Assembly: GCF_002252525.1 (NCBI RefSeq)
Contig: NZ_NNRM01000037.1
Location: forward strand, 1-64,000
DNA: 64,000 nucleotides
Source: Brucella pseudogrignonensis
GTDB lineage: Bacteria > Pseudomonadota > Alphaproteobacteria > Rhizobiales > Rhizobiaceae
Reading direction: 5' to 3'
How positions within the stretch are numbered: the stretch's first letter is position 1; every line of letters begins with the position of its first letter. Made by a program: the position numbers and the translations under genes. Positions 9,009 to 17,971 of this stretch are shown here, piece by piece. The notes under the pieces were generated by a model that saw only the letters and a list, made by a program, of their open reading frames with translations, had not been told where the DNA came from and did not search any database.

Positions 9009-9935
9009 ATGGACATTGATCTGTTTGAGGATTTCATCATCCTTGCCGACGAGTTGAATTTCTCCGCCGCTGCTGCACGACGCAATGTCACGCAGCCGGC
9101 ATTCAGCCGCCGCATTCAGATGCTTGAGCAATGGATTGGCGCGCCGCTGCTTAGCCGCACAAGTCGTTCGGTGACGCTGACACAGGCAGGACGCGTTTTC
9201 TACACCCGCGCTTTGAGCATTGTGCGCGACGTCAAAAGGGCGCGCGAAGATACTCGCGATACGGCCGGAAAGGCCGAACGGAGCTTGGCAATCGCCGCAA
9301 CACACGCTCTGTCCTTCACATTCGTGCCACGCTGGATGCTGCAAACGATTGGCCATTCCAGTATCGGCTCCGCAAGCCTGGTGACCGACACCTATGCCGA
9401 ATGCGAGCAACTCCTGCTCAGCGGCGATGCGGTTTTTCTGATCTGCCATCGCCGTCCCGAAACAAAAAACAAGCTGACCACCCGCCAATTCACCGCCTGC
9501 ACCATTGCCGAGGATGTGCTCATTCCGCTCTCCATTCCCGGTTCCGACGGGCTGCCACGCTTTAATCTCGATACCGCAAGCGATCACGCACCATTGCCGC
9601 AACTCAGCTATGCGTCCGCCTCCGGACTTGGACGCATTCTCGAAGATTATTTCGCACAGGGCGACCTGCGGCAAAAGCTTGAAATCCAGTTCCGTTCCGA
9701 TCTCGCTGCCACCCTTTTGGAAATGGTCAAGGAAGGCCAGGGCATTGCCTGGGTGCCGCTGTCGCTCGCCGAACGTGAGCTTGCATCCGGCCAATTGCTG
9801 CGCGCAGGCTCTGAAATGTTCGACGTTCCCGTCAAGATCACGCTGATCCGCCCCACGACGCGGCTCAGCTTCCATGCGGAACAGTTCTGGCAGAAAGCCT
9901 TAGCCACAGCTGTCGTCAGCGGACTCGATGGCTGA
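9009..9935 (+). CDS. LysR-family transcriptional regulator
   Basis: 308 residues. The N-terminal helix-turn-helix is clear (FIILADELNFSAAAARRNVT, QPAFSRRIQMLEQWIGAPLL, RTSRSVTLTQAG), followed by a substrate-binding-like effector domain. The AARRNVTQPAFSRRI form is typical of the DNA-binding helix of this family. No divergent partner: the upstream gap is 350 bases and the preceding gene is co-oriented, so the target is unknown. Confidence 0.85.
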   Translation: MDIDLFEDFIILADELNFSAAAARRNVTQPAFSRRIQMLEQWIGAPLLSRTSRSVTLTQAGRVFYTRALSIVRDVKRAREDTRDTAGKAERSLAIAATHALSFTFVPRWMLQTIGHSSIGSASLVTDTYAECEQLLLSGDAVFLICHRRPETKNKLTTRQFTACTIAEDVLIPLSIPGSDGLPRFNLDTASDHAPLPQLSYASASGLGRILEDYFAQGDLRQKLEIQFRSDLAATLLEMVKEGQGIAWVPLSLAERELASGQLLRAGSEMFDVPVKITLIRPTTRLSFHAEQFWQKALATAVVSGLDG

Positions 9936-10134
9936 CTGTTCCTGGTTGGTCTGCAGCGCGGCAGGTTTTGGGAGTGGCACAGCGTGCAGATATCGCTGTT
10001 GAGTGCGGCTACGCCTTGCCGTTCCTTCAAATAACTGAAATCTCTGTAAGAAATCTTTATCGCGTCGCCTCGTCCTTTTTGCGAGCCTTCCCGTTGTCTT
10101 CCCTGGGCCCCGCTATAAACAGGACATGACCTGA

Positions 10135-11067
10135 ATGCAGATCAACCAAGTTCACAACCGGATCATTTCGTCGAACAATATGCTTTCGCTGATTAAGAGC
10201 AGCCCGCTCGGGGTCTGTATCACGGATGAGCAGGGGAAATTCATTTTCGTCAACAACGCCTATTGCGCTCTTTACGGCTATCAGGCGGATGAATTGATCG
10301 GCCAGGATTTCACAATCATCGTCCCGCCAAAGGCCAGAGACGAGCTGATGGCTCTGCATCACGCCTTCATCCATTCAAGCCTGGAGGACAGCGAGCAGGT
10401 GCTGACTGAATTGCGCAGTGAGTGGACCGTCATCGATCGTCAGGGCAACCCGCTCACCATCATTGCCAATGCGGTGTTGCTGGTGGGCAAGGACGGGGCG
10501 CGAAGCAAGGCGACATTCGTAACCGATATTACCCAACAGAAAAATGCCGAGGAAAAGCTGCTGCGGGCCAATCGCCAACTGGCCTATCACGCAAGCCGGG
10601 ACGAACTGACCGGCTTGTTGAACCGACGCGCCGGAATGGAACGTGTATCGCGGGAAATCGTGCTGGGAAGGGCTCAGGTGCGGCCGCTCAGTGTGGCCTT
10701 TCTGGATGTCGATCATTTCAAGAAAATCAATGACAAGCATGGTCATCAGGTCGGCGATGAAGTCCTGCACGAAATCTCGAGACTGATTGCGCGTCAGATC
10801 AGGGTGGGGGATTGCGCTATTCGCTATGGTGGTGAGGAAATTCTGGTCGTGTTGCCAGCGACCACTGCCGCTCAGGCTGTTGCTGTCATTGATCGCTTGC
10901 GCTTAGCGCTGCACAGCCAGCCGCTGAGCAGCATGAAAATTGCTGTCACATTCTCAGCCGGCATCGCAGAATATTCGGGCGGGGACCGGAGAAAACTGCT
11001 TGCCAAAGCGGACAAGGCGCTTTACGCGGCGAAAAATGCCGGTCGCGACCGATCGATCGCCGGCTAA
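10135..11067 (+). CDS. PAS-GGDEF diguanylate cyclase
   Basis: 310 residues. A PAS sensor domain occupies about residues 15-135 (GVCITDEQGKFIFVNNAYCA, LYGYQADELIGQDF). A GGDEF domain follows from about 155 to the end with DVDHFKKINDKHGHQVGDEV, an active-site GGEEI and the terminal ADKALYAAKNAGRD. An RxxD product-inhibition site (RVGD) stands exactly five residues before GGEE, so feedback inhibition by c-di-GMP is expected. No transmembrane segment, so it is probably cytoplasmic. Convergent with msrC, with a 114-base gap. Confidence 0.9.
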   Translation: MQINQVHNRIISSNNMLSLIKSSPLGVCITDEQGKFIFVNNAYCALYGYQADELIGQDFTIIVPPKARDELMALHHAFIHSSLEDSEQVLTELRSEWTVIDRQGNPLTIIANAVLLVGKDGARSKATFVTDITQQKNAEEKLLRANRQLAYHASRDELTGLLNRRAGMERVSREIVLGRAQVRPLSVAFLDVDHFKKINDKHGHQVGDEVLHEISRLIARQIRVGDCAIRYGGEEILVVLPATTAAQAVAVIDRLRLALHSQPLSSMKIAVTFSAGIAEYSGGDRRKLLAKADKALYAAKNAGRDRSIAG

Positions 11068-11181
11068 AGTGCAAATGGTGCAATGCCGCATGGTGATTGA
11101 CCAACCTGCCATAAAAGCGAGCTTCCCTGTTTGGAGCCCACGACAAGCCCTCGAGCGGCGATGCTATGCAAGGCGATGGCG

Positions 11182-11712
11182 TTAGATGGTTCCTTGAGGC
11201 GGTCCCAGTCGATCTAAGAAATCGACCCTGCTTGCCTCGCAATAGCGCGATGCCAATTGCTCAAAGCCCGTTCTGTCCTGCTCGCTGAAGCGATTGCTGA
11301 CCGGGCTATCGATATCAAGAACGCCAAAAATCCTGCCGTCTTTCCAAAGCGGAATGACCAGTTCGGATCGTGATGCGGCGTCACAGGCTATATGGCCGGG
11401 AAAAGCGTGCACATCCGCTACAACAATCGTCTCCTGGTTCACCACCGCCATGCCACAGACGCCTTTTCCAACGCCGATGCGGACACAGGCAGGCTTGCCC
11501 TGAAACGGACCAAGAACCAGTTCGGAGCCTGATCTGAGGAAATAAAATCCCACCCAGTTGAGTTCATCGACGAGCTGAAAGATCAGGGCTGAGAGATTGG
11601 CTGCATTGGCGATATAATCCGTCTCATCGCCCATCAGTGCGTTGGCCTGAAGATCGAGCTGGCGAAAAAATTCGGCTTTATCGGCTGAGCCGACAGGATC
11701 TACGGAAAACAT
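11182..11712 (-). CDS. msrC: Free methionine-(R)-sulfoxide reductase (GAF-domain fRMsr)
   Basis: 176-residue single GAF domain that reduces free methionine-(R)-sulfoxide in the cytoplasm. The three conserved cysteines of the family are present: C76 and C86 in GKPACVRIGVGKGVCG and C110 in FPGHIACDAASRSELVIPLW. The length and the LNWVGFYFL segment match E. coli YebR/MsrC. GGAGAG stands 7 bases before the ATG. Monocistronic. Confidence 0.9.
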   Translation of the reverse strand: MFSVDPVGSADKAEFFRQLDLQANALMGDETDYIANAANLSALIFQLVDELNWVGFYFLRSGSELVLGPFQGKPACVRIGVGKGVCGMAVVNQETIVVADVHAFPGHIACDAASRSELVIPLWKDGRIFGVLDIDSPVSNRFSEQDRTGFEQLASRYCEASRVDFLDRLGPPQGTI

Positions 11713-11936
11713 CGGTGTCTCTCCAGGCTGCGCGTCATGCCGTGTCTTCGCACATGCCTTGCGTCAATTGCAACGGCAATACGCCGAAATTGCCCGAAAG
11801 GCTTTCAGTCGTCAGCTTTTGCCGATATTTCATCCATGCATAGGGCAATCATTCCGCAGGTGACGGCTGAAAGCCGAGATGCTATAGACGGCGAGGGGGC
11901 TTCGACTTGACTTTCCGCCATCAGGACGGAGGTGGT

Positions 11937-12617
11937 ATGGCGACCCCGAACAATTCTGGTCACGATAATGCGCCACCCGTGAACGGGCCGCGACGACTTC
12001 AATTGAGCCGTTTGAGGCAAAGGCTGCTCGCCCTTGTCATTGCAGGCGTGGGCAGTGCGGCAGCCAGTATCATTTCCTATGCGAGTGCGATTTATGCGGC
12101 GGCAAACCCCGAGCCGATCCGACAATTGGCCATCGGAGAAGAACTCGACACCGGTCTGTGGCATGTCGTGTTCGCTGACGCGCGTCTTGCCGACCGGCCG
12201 CCCACCGGGTTCAAGCCATCGCAACCCAAAACATTCGTCACGGTCGCGTTTCGCATTACCAATCAGTCGGCATCCTCTGCCTATGTTTCACGAAATCTGC
12301 TGCAAACTGACCCGCAAATGCCGCCCCCCACACTCTATCTGGCGCGCGACAACTGGATCGCAAGCCCGATCAATCCCGGCATGCCAGAAGACCTCATCGC
12401 CGTGTGGGAACTCGAAGACGGTCAGCCCGCGCCCGAGCAACTGCGAATCCATGTTGGAAGCCAGATCTATAAAAAACGCGATAATCTTTACGGCGCTTCC
12501 TCATGGCTTGATCGTGATCCTGTTGCGGTGATCAGCCTGCCCCTGTCTCAACCCCTGTCCAAGCCCCTTTCCAAGCCCTTGTCCATGCCCGTGTCGCAGG
12601 AGCCCGCAAAGCAGTGA
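11937..12617 (+). CDS. Single-pass envelope protein with Ig-like (DUF4352-like) domain, unknown function
   Basis: 226 residues. A basic cytoplasmic tail of about 30 residues precedes one membrane segment (LLALVIAGVGSAAASIISYA) and an extracytoplasmic beta-rich domain with TFVTVAFRITNQSASSAYVS, resembling the DUF4352/telokin-like fold. It ends in a Pro-Leu-Ser repeat encoded by five 12-bp tandem units. Start at ATG 11937 with GGAGG 4 bases upstream, preferred over the TTG-type extension. First gene of a tightly overlapping trio: its TGA overlaps the next ATG by one base. The function is unknown; the shared layout of the three proteins suggests a complex at the membrane. Confidence 0.65.
   Translation: MATPNNSGHDNAPPVNGPRRLQLSRLRQRLLALVIAGVGSAAASIISYASAIYAAANPEPIRQLAIGEELDTGLWHVVFADARLADRPPTGFKPSQPKTFVTVAFRITNQSASSAYVSRNLLQTDPQMPPPTLYLARDNWIASPINPGMPEDLIAVWELEDGQPAPEQLRIHVGSQIYKKRDNLYGASSWLDRDPVAVISLPLSQPLSKPLSKPLSMPVSQEPAKQ
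12540..12599 (+). repeat. Five tandem 12-bp units inside the 3' end of the first trio gene
   Basis: Units: CCCCTGTCTCAA, CCCCTGTCCAAG, CCCCTTTCCAAG, CCCTTGTCCATG, CCCGTGTCGCAG. Each adds four in-frame residues of the PLSQ/PLSK type, so copy-number change would alter the length of the C-terminal tail without a frameshift. Confidence 0.85.
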
Positions 12618-13210
12618 TGACCAAGCTCAGCAGTTTCGGCCTTCTGATCCTCACGCTGGCCGCCCTTTACTTCCTGCAGCACTCCACTCCTTACTATAGT
12701 GATATCCTTTCGCCAGTCGCTGTGGCCGGCATGCAAGGCAGTGCGGTAAAGGCGGACCGTTTTGCGCTCGGCGTCGGCAATGCCTATCGAGCAAGACAAC
12801 TGACCACCCCCGGTGTTTCGCGCGAGCGCAGTTATTCCACCCAGGGAGAGTGGCTGGTGATCGAGGCGGCAGCCAAGGCCGAGATTGAAAGCCTCAGTCT
12901 GATGTCGGTCGCCTGGCTCGGTCCCAATGGCGTTCGCTATCGGCTCACCGGACGCTTGTCGAGCGTCGCCGGCATGATCGGGTCGGAACGGCTGGAGCCG
13001 GGCATTGTGCGCCCGGTGTTGATCGTGTTCGAGTTGCCGGCCGATCAAATCAAAGGCGGTCGGTTGTTGATCGCTGAATCCGCCCTGACGCCCTTGTCAG
13101 AAGAACTGCACATTACGCTTGATGATGACCGCTTGCACGATGTTCATCGCTCGATTGAAATTGCGCGCGGCGACAGCGTCATGGCCTGGCAGCTGGAGAT
13201 GACGGAATGA
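12617..13210 (+). CDS. Single-pass envelope protein, second of the trio, unknown function
   Basis: 197 residues. An N-terminal membrane segment (FGLLILTLAALYFLQHS) is followed by an extracytoplasmic domain whose WLVIEAAAKAEIES and VRPVLIVFELPADQIKGG strands resemble DUF4352-like Ig folds. ATG at 12617 overlaps the preceding stop by one base (a GTG at 12614 is possible), and its own stop overlaps the next start by four bases, so the three are translationally coupled. No catalytic motif seen; the function is unknown. Confidence 0.65.
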   Translation: MTKLSSFGLLILTLAALYFLQHSTPYYSDILSPVAVAGMQGSAVKADRFALGVGNAYRARQLTTPGVSRERSYSTQGEWLVIEAAAKAEIESLSLMSVAWLGPNGVRYRLTGRLSSVAGMIGSERLEPGIVRPVLIVFELPADQIKGGRLLIAESALTPLSEELHITLDDDRLHDVHRSIEIARGDSVMAWQLEMTE

Positions 13211-13758
13211 CGACACTCGCGCCGACCACGTCGCGACGCAATTTTTGGTGCTGTCTTTTCCTGCTGGTCCTGGCCTTGCCGCTGGCCGTTTTCGTTCAGT
13301 CAAAAGGCGAGATTGTTGGCTGGGTCAAAGCAACACTGCTTGAGATCAAACCGCTGCCCCCCGGATCATCTGCGCTCTATGCGCAGGCGCGCTTTCGCTC
13401 AAGCGGGCTGGAAAGTTTCGACGGTCCATTACCCAAAACAAAGCTTGTCGCCGCAAAGCTCGATATCACCCTTGAAGATGTCGCGGCATTCAAGGCCGCC
13501 ATGCCCTGTGAAATCAGTCTGCTCGATGCGCAGCACCGCCGGTTCAAACCGCTTTCGCCTATCGATGGTGATCTGCGAAAGCGCAAGCCGGAATGGGCCG
13601 AAAAGCCCGACTGCAACAGCCTGATTGGCGAGGAGCGTGCCGGTCACAGGATCGAGGTGGTTGAAACCTATCTTGTTCCGGATGACGCAAAAATCATGAG
13701 CATCGATATCTCGATGGCAGGGATCAAACCGCAGCGGCTTGTCCTGGCGGCCTTTTAA
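13207..13758 (+). CDS. Single-pass envelope protein, third of the trio, unknown function
   Basis: 183 residues with an N-terminal membrane segment (CCLFLLVLALPLAVFV) and an extracytoplasmic domain containing two cysteines (MPCEISLLD and KPDCNSL) that could form a disulfide. The closing strands (RIEVVETYLVPDDAK, SIDISMAGIKPQRLVLAAF) again look Ig-like. ATGA overlap with the preceding gene. Its last 35 bases overlap the 3' end of the antiparallel membrane-protein gene. Confidence 0.65.
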   Translation: MTTLAPTTSRRNFWCCLFLLVLALPLAVFVQSKGEIVGWVKATLLEIKPLPPGSSALYAQARFRSSGLESFDGPLPKTKLVAAKLDITLEDVAAFKAAMPCEISLLDAQHRRFKPLSPIDGDLRKRKPEWAEKPDCNSLIGEERAGHRIEVVETYLVPDDAKIMSIDISMAGIKPQRLVLAAF

Positions 13759-14989
13759 AGGCGCTGCTGCGCAGCGCATATTCAAGCACCGCAGCCAACA
13801 GCGCAATTCTGATCGCATCCAGGATGATGCCGCCATCGAGTTCGGTGGGGCTGCCAAACAGAATTTCCAGCACGTCACCCAGACGTTGCCAGGTCGCAAT
13901 ATCATAAGGCCCGAGCAGATGGGTCGCGCCATACCAGATCCAGGCCCCCGCCCAATTTGTCATGGGGTAAAGCACGATGAATGTAAGGAGCGTTGCCAGG
14001 CTGGTGGAAACAACCAGCTTGAGACAATTTAAGACAGGGCGATAGCGGCTGCGATAGCCTCCAAGATAATGGAGGGCAAAATCACTGAGCCAGCCGCCAA
14101 CCCGGCTTTGCAAGAGCGGCGGCTTTTGTGCGGCTGTGCTGCTCGACAGATCATAGCCATAGACAATCGAGGCCATGACCAGCCAAACAAGCGGTAACAA
14201 AGCGTAAAAGAACAAATTCTGCACCTGCGCTGACAGGTCCGGTTGCCGAAACTCGACGGGGATGAAGGAGGACGGGCTGGCCGCATAGGCAGTGATTGCC
14301 CACCAAGCGGAACTTTCCCTTATCCCGTCAAGCACTCCGCCCGCTCCAATGAAGCCAATGAGTTCATCTTTCCATTTGTTGAGCGCAAATAGACTGATGA
14401 ATATCCAGCTGGCATCCGCGGCGACGATCACAAAGCGCAACCACGGCGAATTGCGCTTTGCGTTCAGGCGCTTGCTGATCCATCGGATGCACCAGCACAC
14501 CAGAATAGCTGCAACAAGACTGCGCGAACGCATCAGGTTGAAGACTTCAATCCGCTCGCCAAATGCCAGTCGTTCGAAAGCAAGGCGCGAATATTCCCTG
14601 ATTGTATCGCCGAGAAATCCCCAGGCGGCATAATAGGCAAAGAATGGCAATATCACCGCAGCCGTCAGGACAAAGAGCCGATCCGTTCGCCGTCCGGCGC
14701 CCTCTGCCGCGACTCTTTTAACGCTGCCGCGCAGCTTTGCGAGCGCCGGTAATGCCGGGCGAAGGCAATTCAACATCACCACCACCACAAGGAGTTTGAC
14801 CAGAACGACCAGCGATAACACGATCATTCCGGCGAGCGGCGCATAGAAGCCAGCGCGCACCGCGCCCTGCAGCAGCAGTTCACGCGCAATCAGTCCAACA
14901 GTCCCTGTCAACAGCAGTTGCGGCCAGAAACGCCACAGCAGTTGCGCTGCAAGCGTGATGAGACCAGCAACATCCTTGAGCATGCGCAT
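13724..14989 (-). CDS. Polytopic membrane protein, unknown function
   Basis: 421 residues with roughly 8-9 hydrophobic segments (for example PLAGMIVLSLVVLVKLLVVV, LVAAILVCWCIRWI, LFFYALLPLVWLVMASIVYG). No recognised transporter signature or catalytic motif. It is convergent with, and overlaps by 35 bases, the trio of single-pass proteins. A GCGCTGC-TGC-GCAGCGC hairpin lies at 13761-13777 inside its 3' end and could slow convergent transcription. A functional link to the trio is possible but rests on position only. Confidence 0.65.
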   Translation of the reverse strand: MRMLKDVAGLITLAAQLLWRFWPQLLLTGTVGLIARELLLQGAVRAGFYAPLAGMIVLSLVVLVKLLVVVVMLNCLRPALPALAKLRGSVKRVAAEGAGRRTDRLFVLTAAVILPFFAYYAAWGFLGDTIREYSRLAFERLAFGERIEVFNLMRSRSLVAAILVCWCIRWISKRLNAKRNSPWLRFVIVAADASWIFISLFALNKWKDELIGFIGAGGVLDGIRESSAWWAITAYAASPSSFIPVEFRQPDLSAQVQNLFFYALLPLVWLVMASIVYGYDLSSSTAAQKPPLLQSRVGGWLSDFALHYLGGYRSRYRPVLNCLKLVVSTSLATLLTFIVLYPMTNWAGAWIWYGATHLLGPYDIATWQRLGDVLEILFGSPTELDGGIILDAIRIALLAAVLEYALRSSAFKRPPGQAAAV

Positions 14990-15093
14990 GGAGGAAACCT
15001 AAGCCGCAAAAGCCGTCAGCTCAACACAAATGATTGCTGTCGACTGCACTATTCGCCTTGGAAGTGGCATTGCCTGGCGCATAGTTGCCTCGA

Positions 15094-16029
15094 TCAGATA
15101 TGCGCTGGAGGAAGCGGTGCCACCTGCAGGCGATGGGCACTTGGAGGCGCGCCGGTAATCCGCTTATAGGCACGGCTGAACGAGGCTTCTGACTCATAAC
15201 CAAGCCGATGGGCGACAGTTGCCACCCGCTGGCCTTGCTTTAGCCATTGATGCGCCTGCTGCATGCGGGTTCGTCCGACATAGCGCGCCGGTGTCTCGCC
15301 GACAATATCGAGAAACCGCTGCGCGAAGCTTGACCGCGATGCGCCCATGATCTCGGCGAGATCCTCGACGCTCCAGTGGCGCGCCGGATCCAGATGCACC
15401 GCCGCCAGCACGCGGCCAATCTCGTTGTTGCGCAATGCTGCCAACCAGCCTTTTTCCTTACCGCAGCCATGTTCTACCCAACTGCGGATCATTGTTGCCG
15501 TCAAAACGTCGGCCAGCCGCGCAACAATTCCGCAGGCGCCGACACGGTTCATCTGAACCTCGCGTGCCATGCCCTCCAACAGGGCTGGAATTGAAGGCTC
15601 TTTCGCCGCAAAATCATTGGCCCTGATAAAATCGGGCATCAGTTGCAGCAAAGGGTGATCGCGGTCGAGATTGAACGTCATGACAGCGAAAAACAACAGA
15701 TTGCGCCGGTCCGCATTCGGGCATTCAACATCGATAATACCACCGACCGACTTTCTCGGAAATGCACCGATCGGCACCGGACTGACGCCCGGGGCGCTGG
15801 CAATGATATGCGCATCGCCGCGCGGCAGCAACACCGCATCCCTGGGCTTGAGTGGATGCCACTCCCCGTCCGGTGACTGGATAACGGCCGATCCAGAGGC
15901 TAGAAAATGAAAGCGCGCCGGTTCTCCGGCCGGGAAAGCCGTCGCCCAAGGAGCGCAGGGCTGACATCGGCCATATTCAACGCCATCCAGCCTCAGGCTG
16001 CGGAGAATTTCGGTCAGCGGATCTTGCAT
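15094..16029 (-). CDS. AraC-family transcriptional regulator (cupin + AraC HTH)
   Basis: 311 residues. An N-terminal cupin-type sensor domain (RFHFLASGSAVIQS, KPRDAVLLPRGDAHII) precedes two C-terminal AraC helix-turn-helix motifs (SVEDLAEIMGASRSSFAQRF and VATVAHRLGYESEASFSRAY). Divergent from an MFS exporter gene across about 120 bases that contain an imperfect inverted repeat, so it most likely controls that exporter and itself. Confidence 0.88.
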   Translation of the reverse strand: MQDPLTEILRSLRLDGVEYGRCQPCAPWATAFPAGEPARFHFLASGSAVIQSPDGEWHPLKPRDAVLLPRGDAHIIASAPGVSPVPIGAFPRKSVGGIIDVECPNADRRNLLFFAVMTFNLDRDHPLLQLMPDFIRANDFAAKEPSIPALLEGMAREVQMNRVGACGIVARLADVLTATMIRSWVEHGCGKEKGWLAALRNNEIGRVLAAVHLDPARHWSVEDLAEIMGASRSSFAQRFLDIVGETPARYVGRTRMQQAHQWLKQGQRVATVAHRLGYESEASFSRAYKRITGAPPSAHRLQVAPLPPAHI

Positions 16030-16065
16030 GGCGACACCGGTGAGAGAGCGGAAATATTGGAGGAA

Positions 16066-16093
16066 ATGGTATGTAATTTAGATTTACTACCAT
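16066..16093. promoter_or_regulatory. Imperfect inverted repeat between AraC and MFS genes, candidate operator
   Basis: ATGGTATGTAA and TTTACTACCAT form an inverted repeat with one offset base around a short AT-rich centre. It is placed midway between the divergent starts. Function inferred from position. Confidence 0.4.
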
Positions 16094-16149
16094 AGAAACA
16101 ACGACGCGTCACCCATATCTTGGGGGCAACTCGCAAAATGGAGCGCGTC

Positions 16150-17409
16150 ATGGACATGAAAATCAACCCAGAAAATCGCGCACAGACCGCACCGGACAGA
16201 GCGGCCTGGTCAGCGATCCTATCCCTGTCGCTCGGCGTCTTCGGACTGGTGACGGCCGAGTTTCTTCCGGTCAGCCTTTTAACGCCGATTTCGGCGGATC
16301 TCGGCGTCAGTGTGGGCGCGGCCGGCCAGTCGATGACAATGACCGCCATTGTCGCAGCCTTTGCTGGGCCGGGCATCGTCATCTATTCAAAGAGGCGTGA
16401 TCGTCGCCACGTCCTGCTGGGGCTGACGCTGATGCTGGTGCTTTCCAGCCTCCTCTCGGCGCTCTCCCCCAATCTTGCGGTGCTTTATACGGCCCGCATT
16501 CTGCTCGGGGTCGGCCTGGGTGGCTTCTGGGCCTTGTCGCTGGCGCTCGCCATGCGGCTGGCACCCGATGCGATACTGCCCCGCGCCATGGCTGTCATCA
16601 TGACCGGTGTGTCGCTTGCAACCGTCTGTGCGGCACCGCTAGGCGCCTGGATTGGTGCGGCCTTTGGTTGGCGCTACGCATTCCTCCTTGCCGCAGCTGT
16701 CGGCACGGTGACTTTCCTGGTGCAGTTTTTAACTGTGCCGTCCTTGCCGGCAAAGACGGGTGCCTCGCTCGCAAGCCTGGTTGGCATCCTCCGCCGACCG
16801 ATCATTCGTGTCGGACTCACAACCATCCTGCTGGTTGTCGCCGCACATTTTGCAAGCTTCACCTATATCCGGCCATTTCTTGAAACTGTGCCGCAATTTG
16901 ACATCACACAGATCTCCGCGATCCTGCTGGCCTTTGGCATCGGCGGCTTCTTTGGCAATATTCTGGGTGGGCTGCTGGCCGAGCGAAGCACGCGTATCGC
17001 GCTGGCCCTGACTTCATCGGCACTGAGCATTGCAACACTCACCCTGTTTGCCTTCGGCGCTCTGCCCTCGCTAGCCATTCTGGGAACGGTTGTCTGGGGT
17101 TTGGCATTCGGCGCAGTGCCGGTGAGCGCCCAGAGCTTCACCACGCGGGCGGCGGGCGATGAGGCGGAAAGCGCCGGTGCGCTCATGCTCACCACATTCC
17201 AGATTGCGATATCGGGCGGCGCAGTTCTTGGTGGACTGCTGGTCGATCTGCAAGGAGCGGCAGGGAGCTTGATTTTCTCCACCCTCGCAGCTCTGGCCGC
17301 CGCAGGTCTGATCGCAACCAGTGGGGTGGTAAGAAAGCACGGGGCTTCTTCCCGTTCCTGTTCCGATCTCGCCAGCTCGGATATAGCCGGATCAGACATC
17401 GCCCGTTGA
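16150..17409 (+). CDS. MFS drug/sugar exporter, AraJ/YdhP-like (DHA1)
   Basis: 419 residues, about 12 membrane segments. FGLVTAEFLPVSLLTPISAD near the N-terminus and YTARILLGVGLGGFWALSLA (motif C-like) are typical of the AraJ/SotB/YdhP exporters. ATG 16150 has GGAG 6 bases upstream; ATG 16138, with GGGGG further up, is the alternative. Divergent AraC regulator. The C-terminus ends in a Ser/Ala-rich tail (about SSRSCSDLASSDIAGSDIAR). Substrate unknown. Confidence 0.82.
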   Translation: MDMKINPENRAQTAPDRAAWSAILSLSLGVFGLVTAEFLPVSLLTPISADLGVSVGAAGQSMTMTAIVAAFAGPGIVIYSKRRDRRHVLLGLTLMLVLSSLLSALSPNLAVLYTARILLGVGLGGFWALSLALAMRLAPDAILPRAMAVIMTGVSLATVCAAPLGAWIGAAFGWRYAFLLAAAVGTVTFLVQFLTVPSLPAKTGASLASLVGILRRPIIRVGLTTILLVVAAHFASFTYIRPFLETVPQFDITQISAILLAFGIGGFFGNILGGLLAERSTRIALALTSSALSIATLTLFAFGALPSLAILGTVVWGLAFGAVPVSAQSFTTRAAGDEAESAGALMLTTFQIAISGGAVLGGLLVDLQGAAGSLIFSTLAALAAAGLIATSGVVRKHGASSRSCSDLASSDIAGSDIAR

Positions 17410-17479
17410 GGCACTGTCCGTTGAAACACCGCACGAAAGGCATGCCGTGCCGGTTCTTCAAACCGGCACAAGAGCACGT

Positions 17480-17761
17480 TCACTGATCGAGGTGTCGGCC
17501 GACATCGCCGCGTTGCAGTTTTTCGGACACAACCTTGATGGCCTGTGCTGCCTCCTCTGCCGACCAACCCGCATCAACCGCTTCGGCTATCAGATCACGC
17601 ACCCCCGGAACGCTCGTTCCTTCAACAACGTTGTCGGCATCCTCTTCCGAGCGGCCGCCCAGTGTCGCCTGCTTCATGATGCGCGTTAGAAAGGGCGAAA
17701 CCGCCTGTTCGCAGTCGGCGGGACGGCCCGGATAGTTATCAGCGGATTTGGGGCTCAACAT
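17480..17761 (-). CDS. Small conserved-type protein, paralogue of the 63-residue protein at 17972
   Basis: 93 residues, no signal peptide. The N-terminus (ML-x-P...YP-x-R-x-x-DC-x-x-AV) and C-terminus (LIAEAVDAGWSAEEAAQAIK) correspond closely to the neighbouring 63-residue protein, with about 30 extra residues between the two blocks. GGGAGAAG stands 4 bases before the ATG. Last gene of a three-gene unit with very short gaps. No known domain recognised. Confidence 0.65.
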   Translation of the reverse strand: MLSPKSADNYPGRPADCEQAVSPFLTRIMKQATLGGRSEEDADNVVEGTSVPGVRDLIAEAVDAGWSAEEAAQAIKVVSEKLQRGDVGRHLDQ

Positions 17762-17779
17762 GGTTCTTCTCCCTGCTGT

Positions 17780-17959
17780 CTATCGCGAACGATCTGGATA
17801 GGGCTCCGACGGCTTCTTGGTGCTTTGGCTACCCGGCGCATTGCTCTGTTCATGGGTTGGCTTCTGTTGGTGATCCCGCGGCTCCACCTTGGATGGGTCG
17901 GCGGACTGATCGTCTCTGTGAAGGTCCGGATCGGACCATGGATTTTTCTTTTCGACCAT
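17780..17959 (-). CDS. Small disordered hydrophilic protein, unknown function
   Basis: 59 residues rich in Ser, Pro, Asp, Lys and Gln with almost no hydrophobic residues, so probably intrinsically disordered. ATG 17959 is preferred because AGAGG sits 8 bases upstream; an ATG at 17965 is too close to it. Sandwiched between two paralogous small genes, with gaps of 12 and 18 bases, suggesting one transcript. Confidence 0.5.
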   Translation of the reverse strand: MVEKKNPWSDPDLHRDDQSADPSKVEPRDHQQKPTHEQSNAPGSQSTKKPSEPYPDRSR

Positions 17960-17971
17960 TTTCATTTCCTC

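Noticed and set aside
8979-9875. 298-codon minus-strand frame
   Set aside because: Lies antisense to a well-formed LysR gene and shows no family features.
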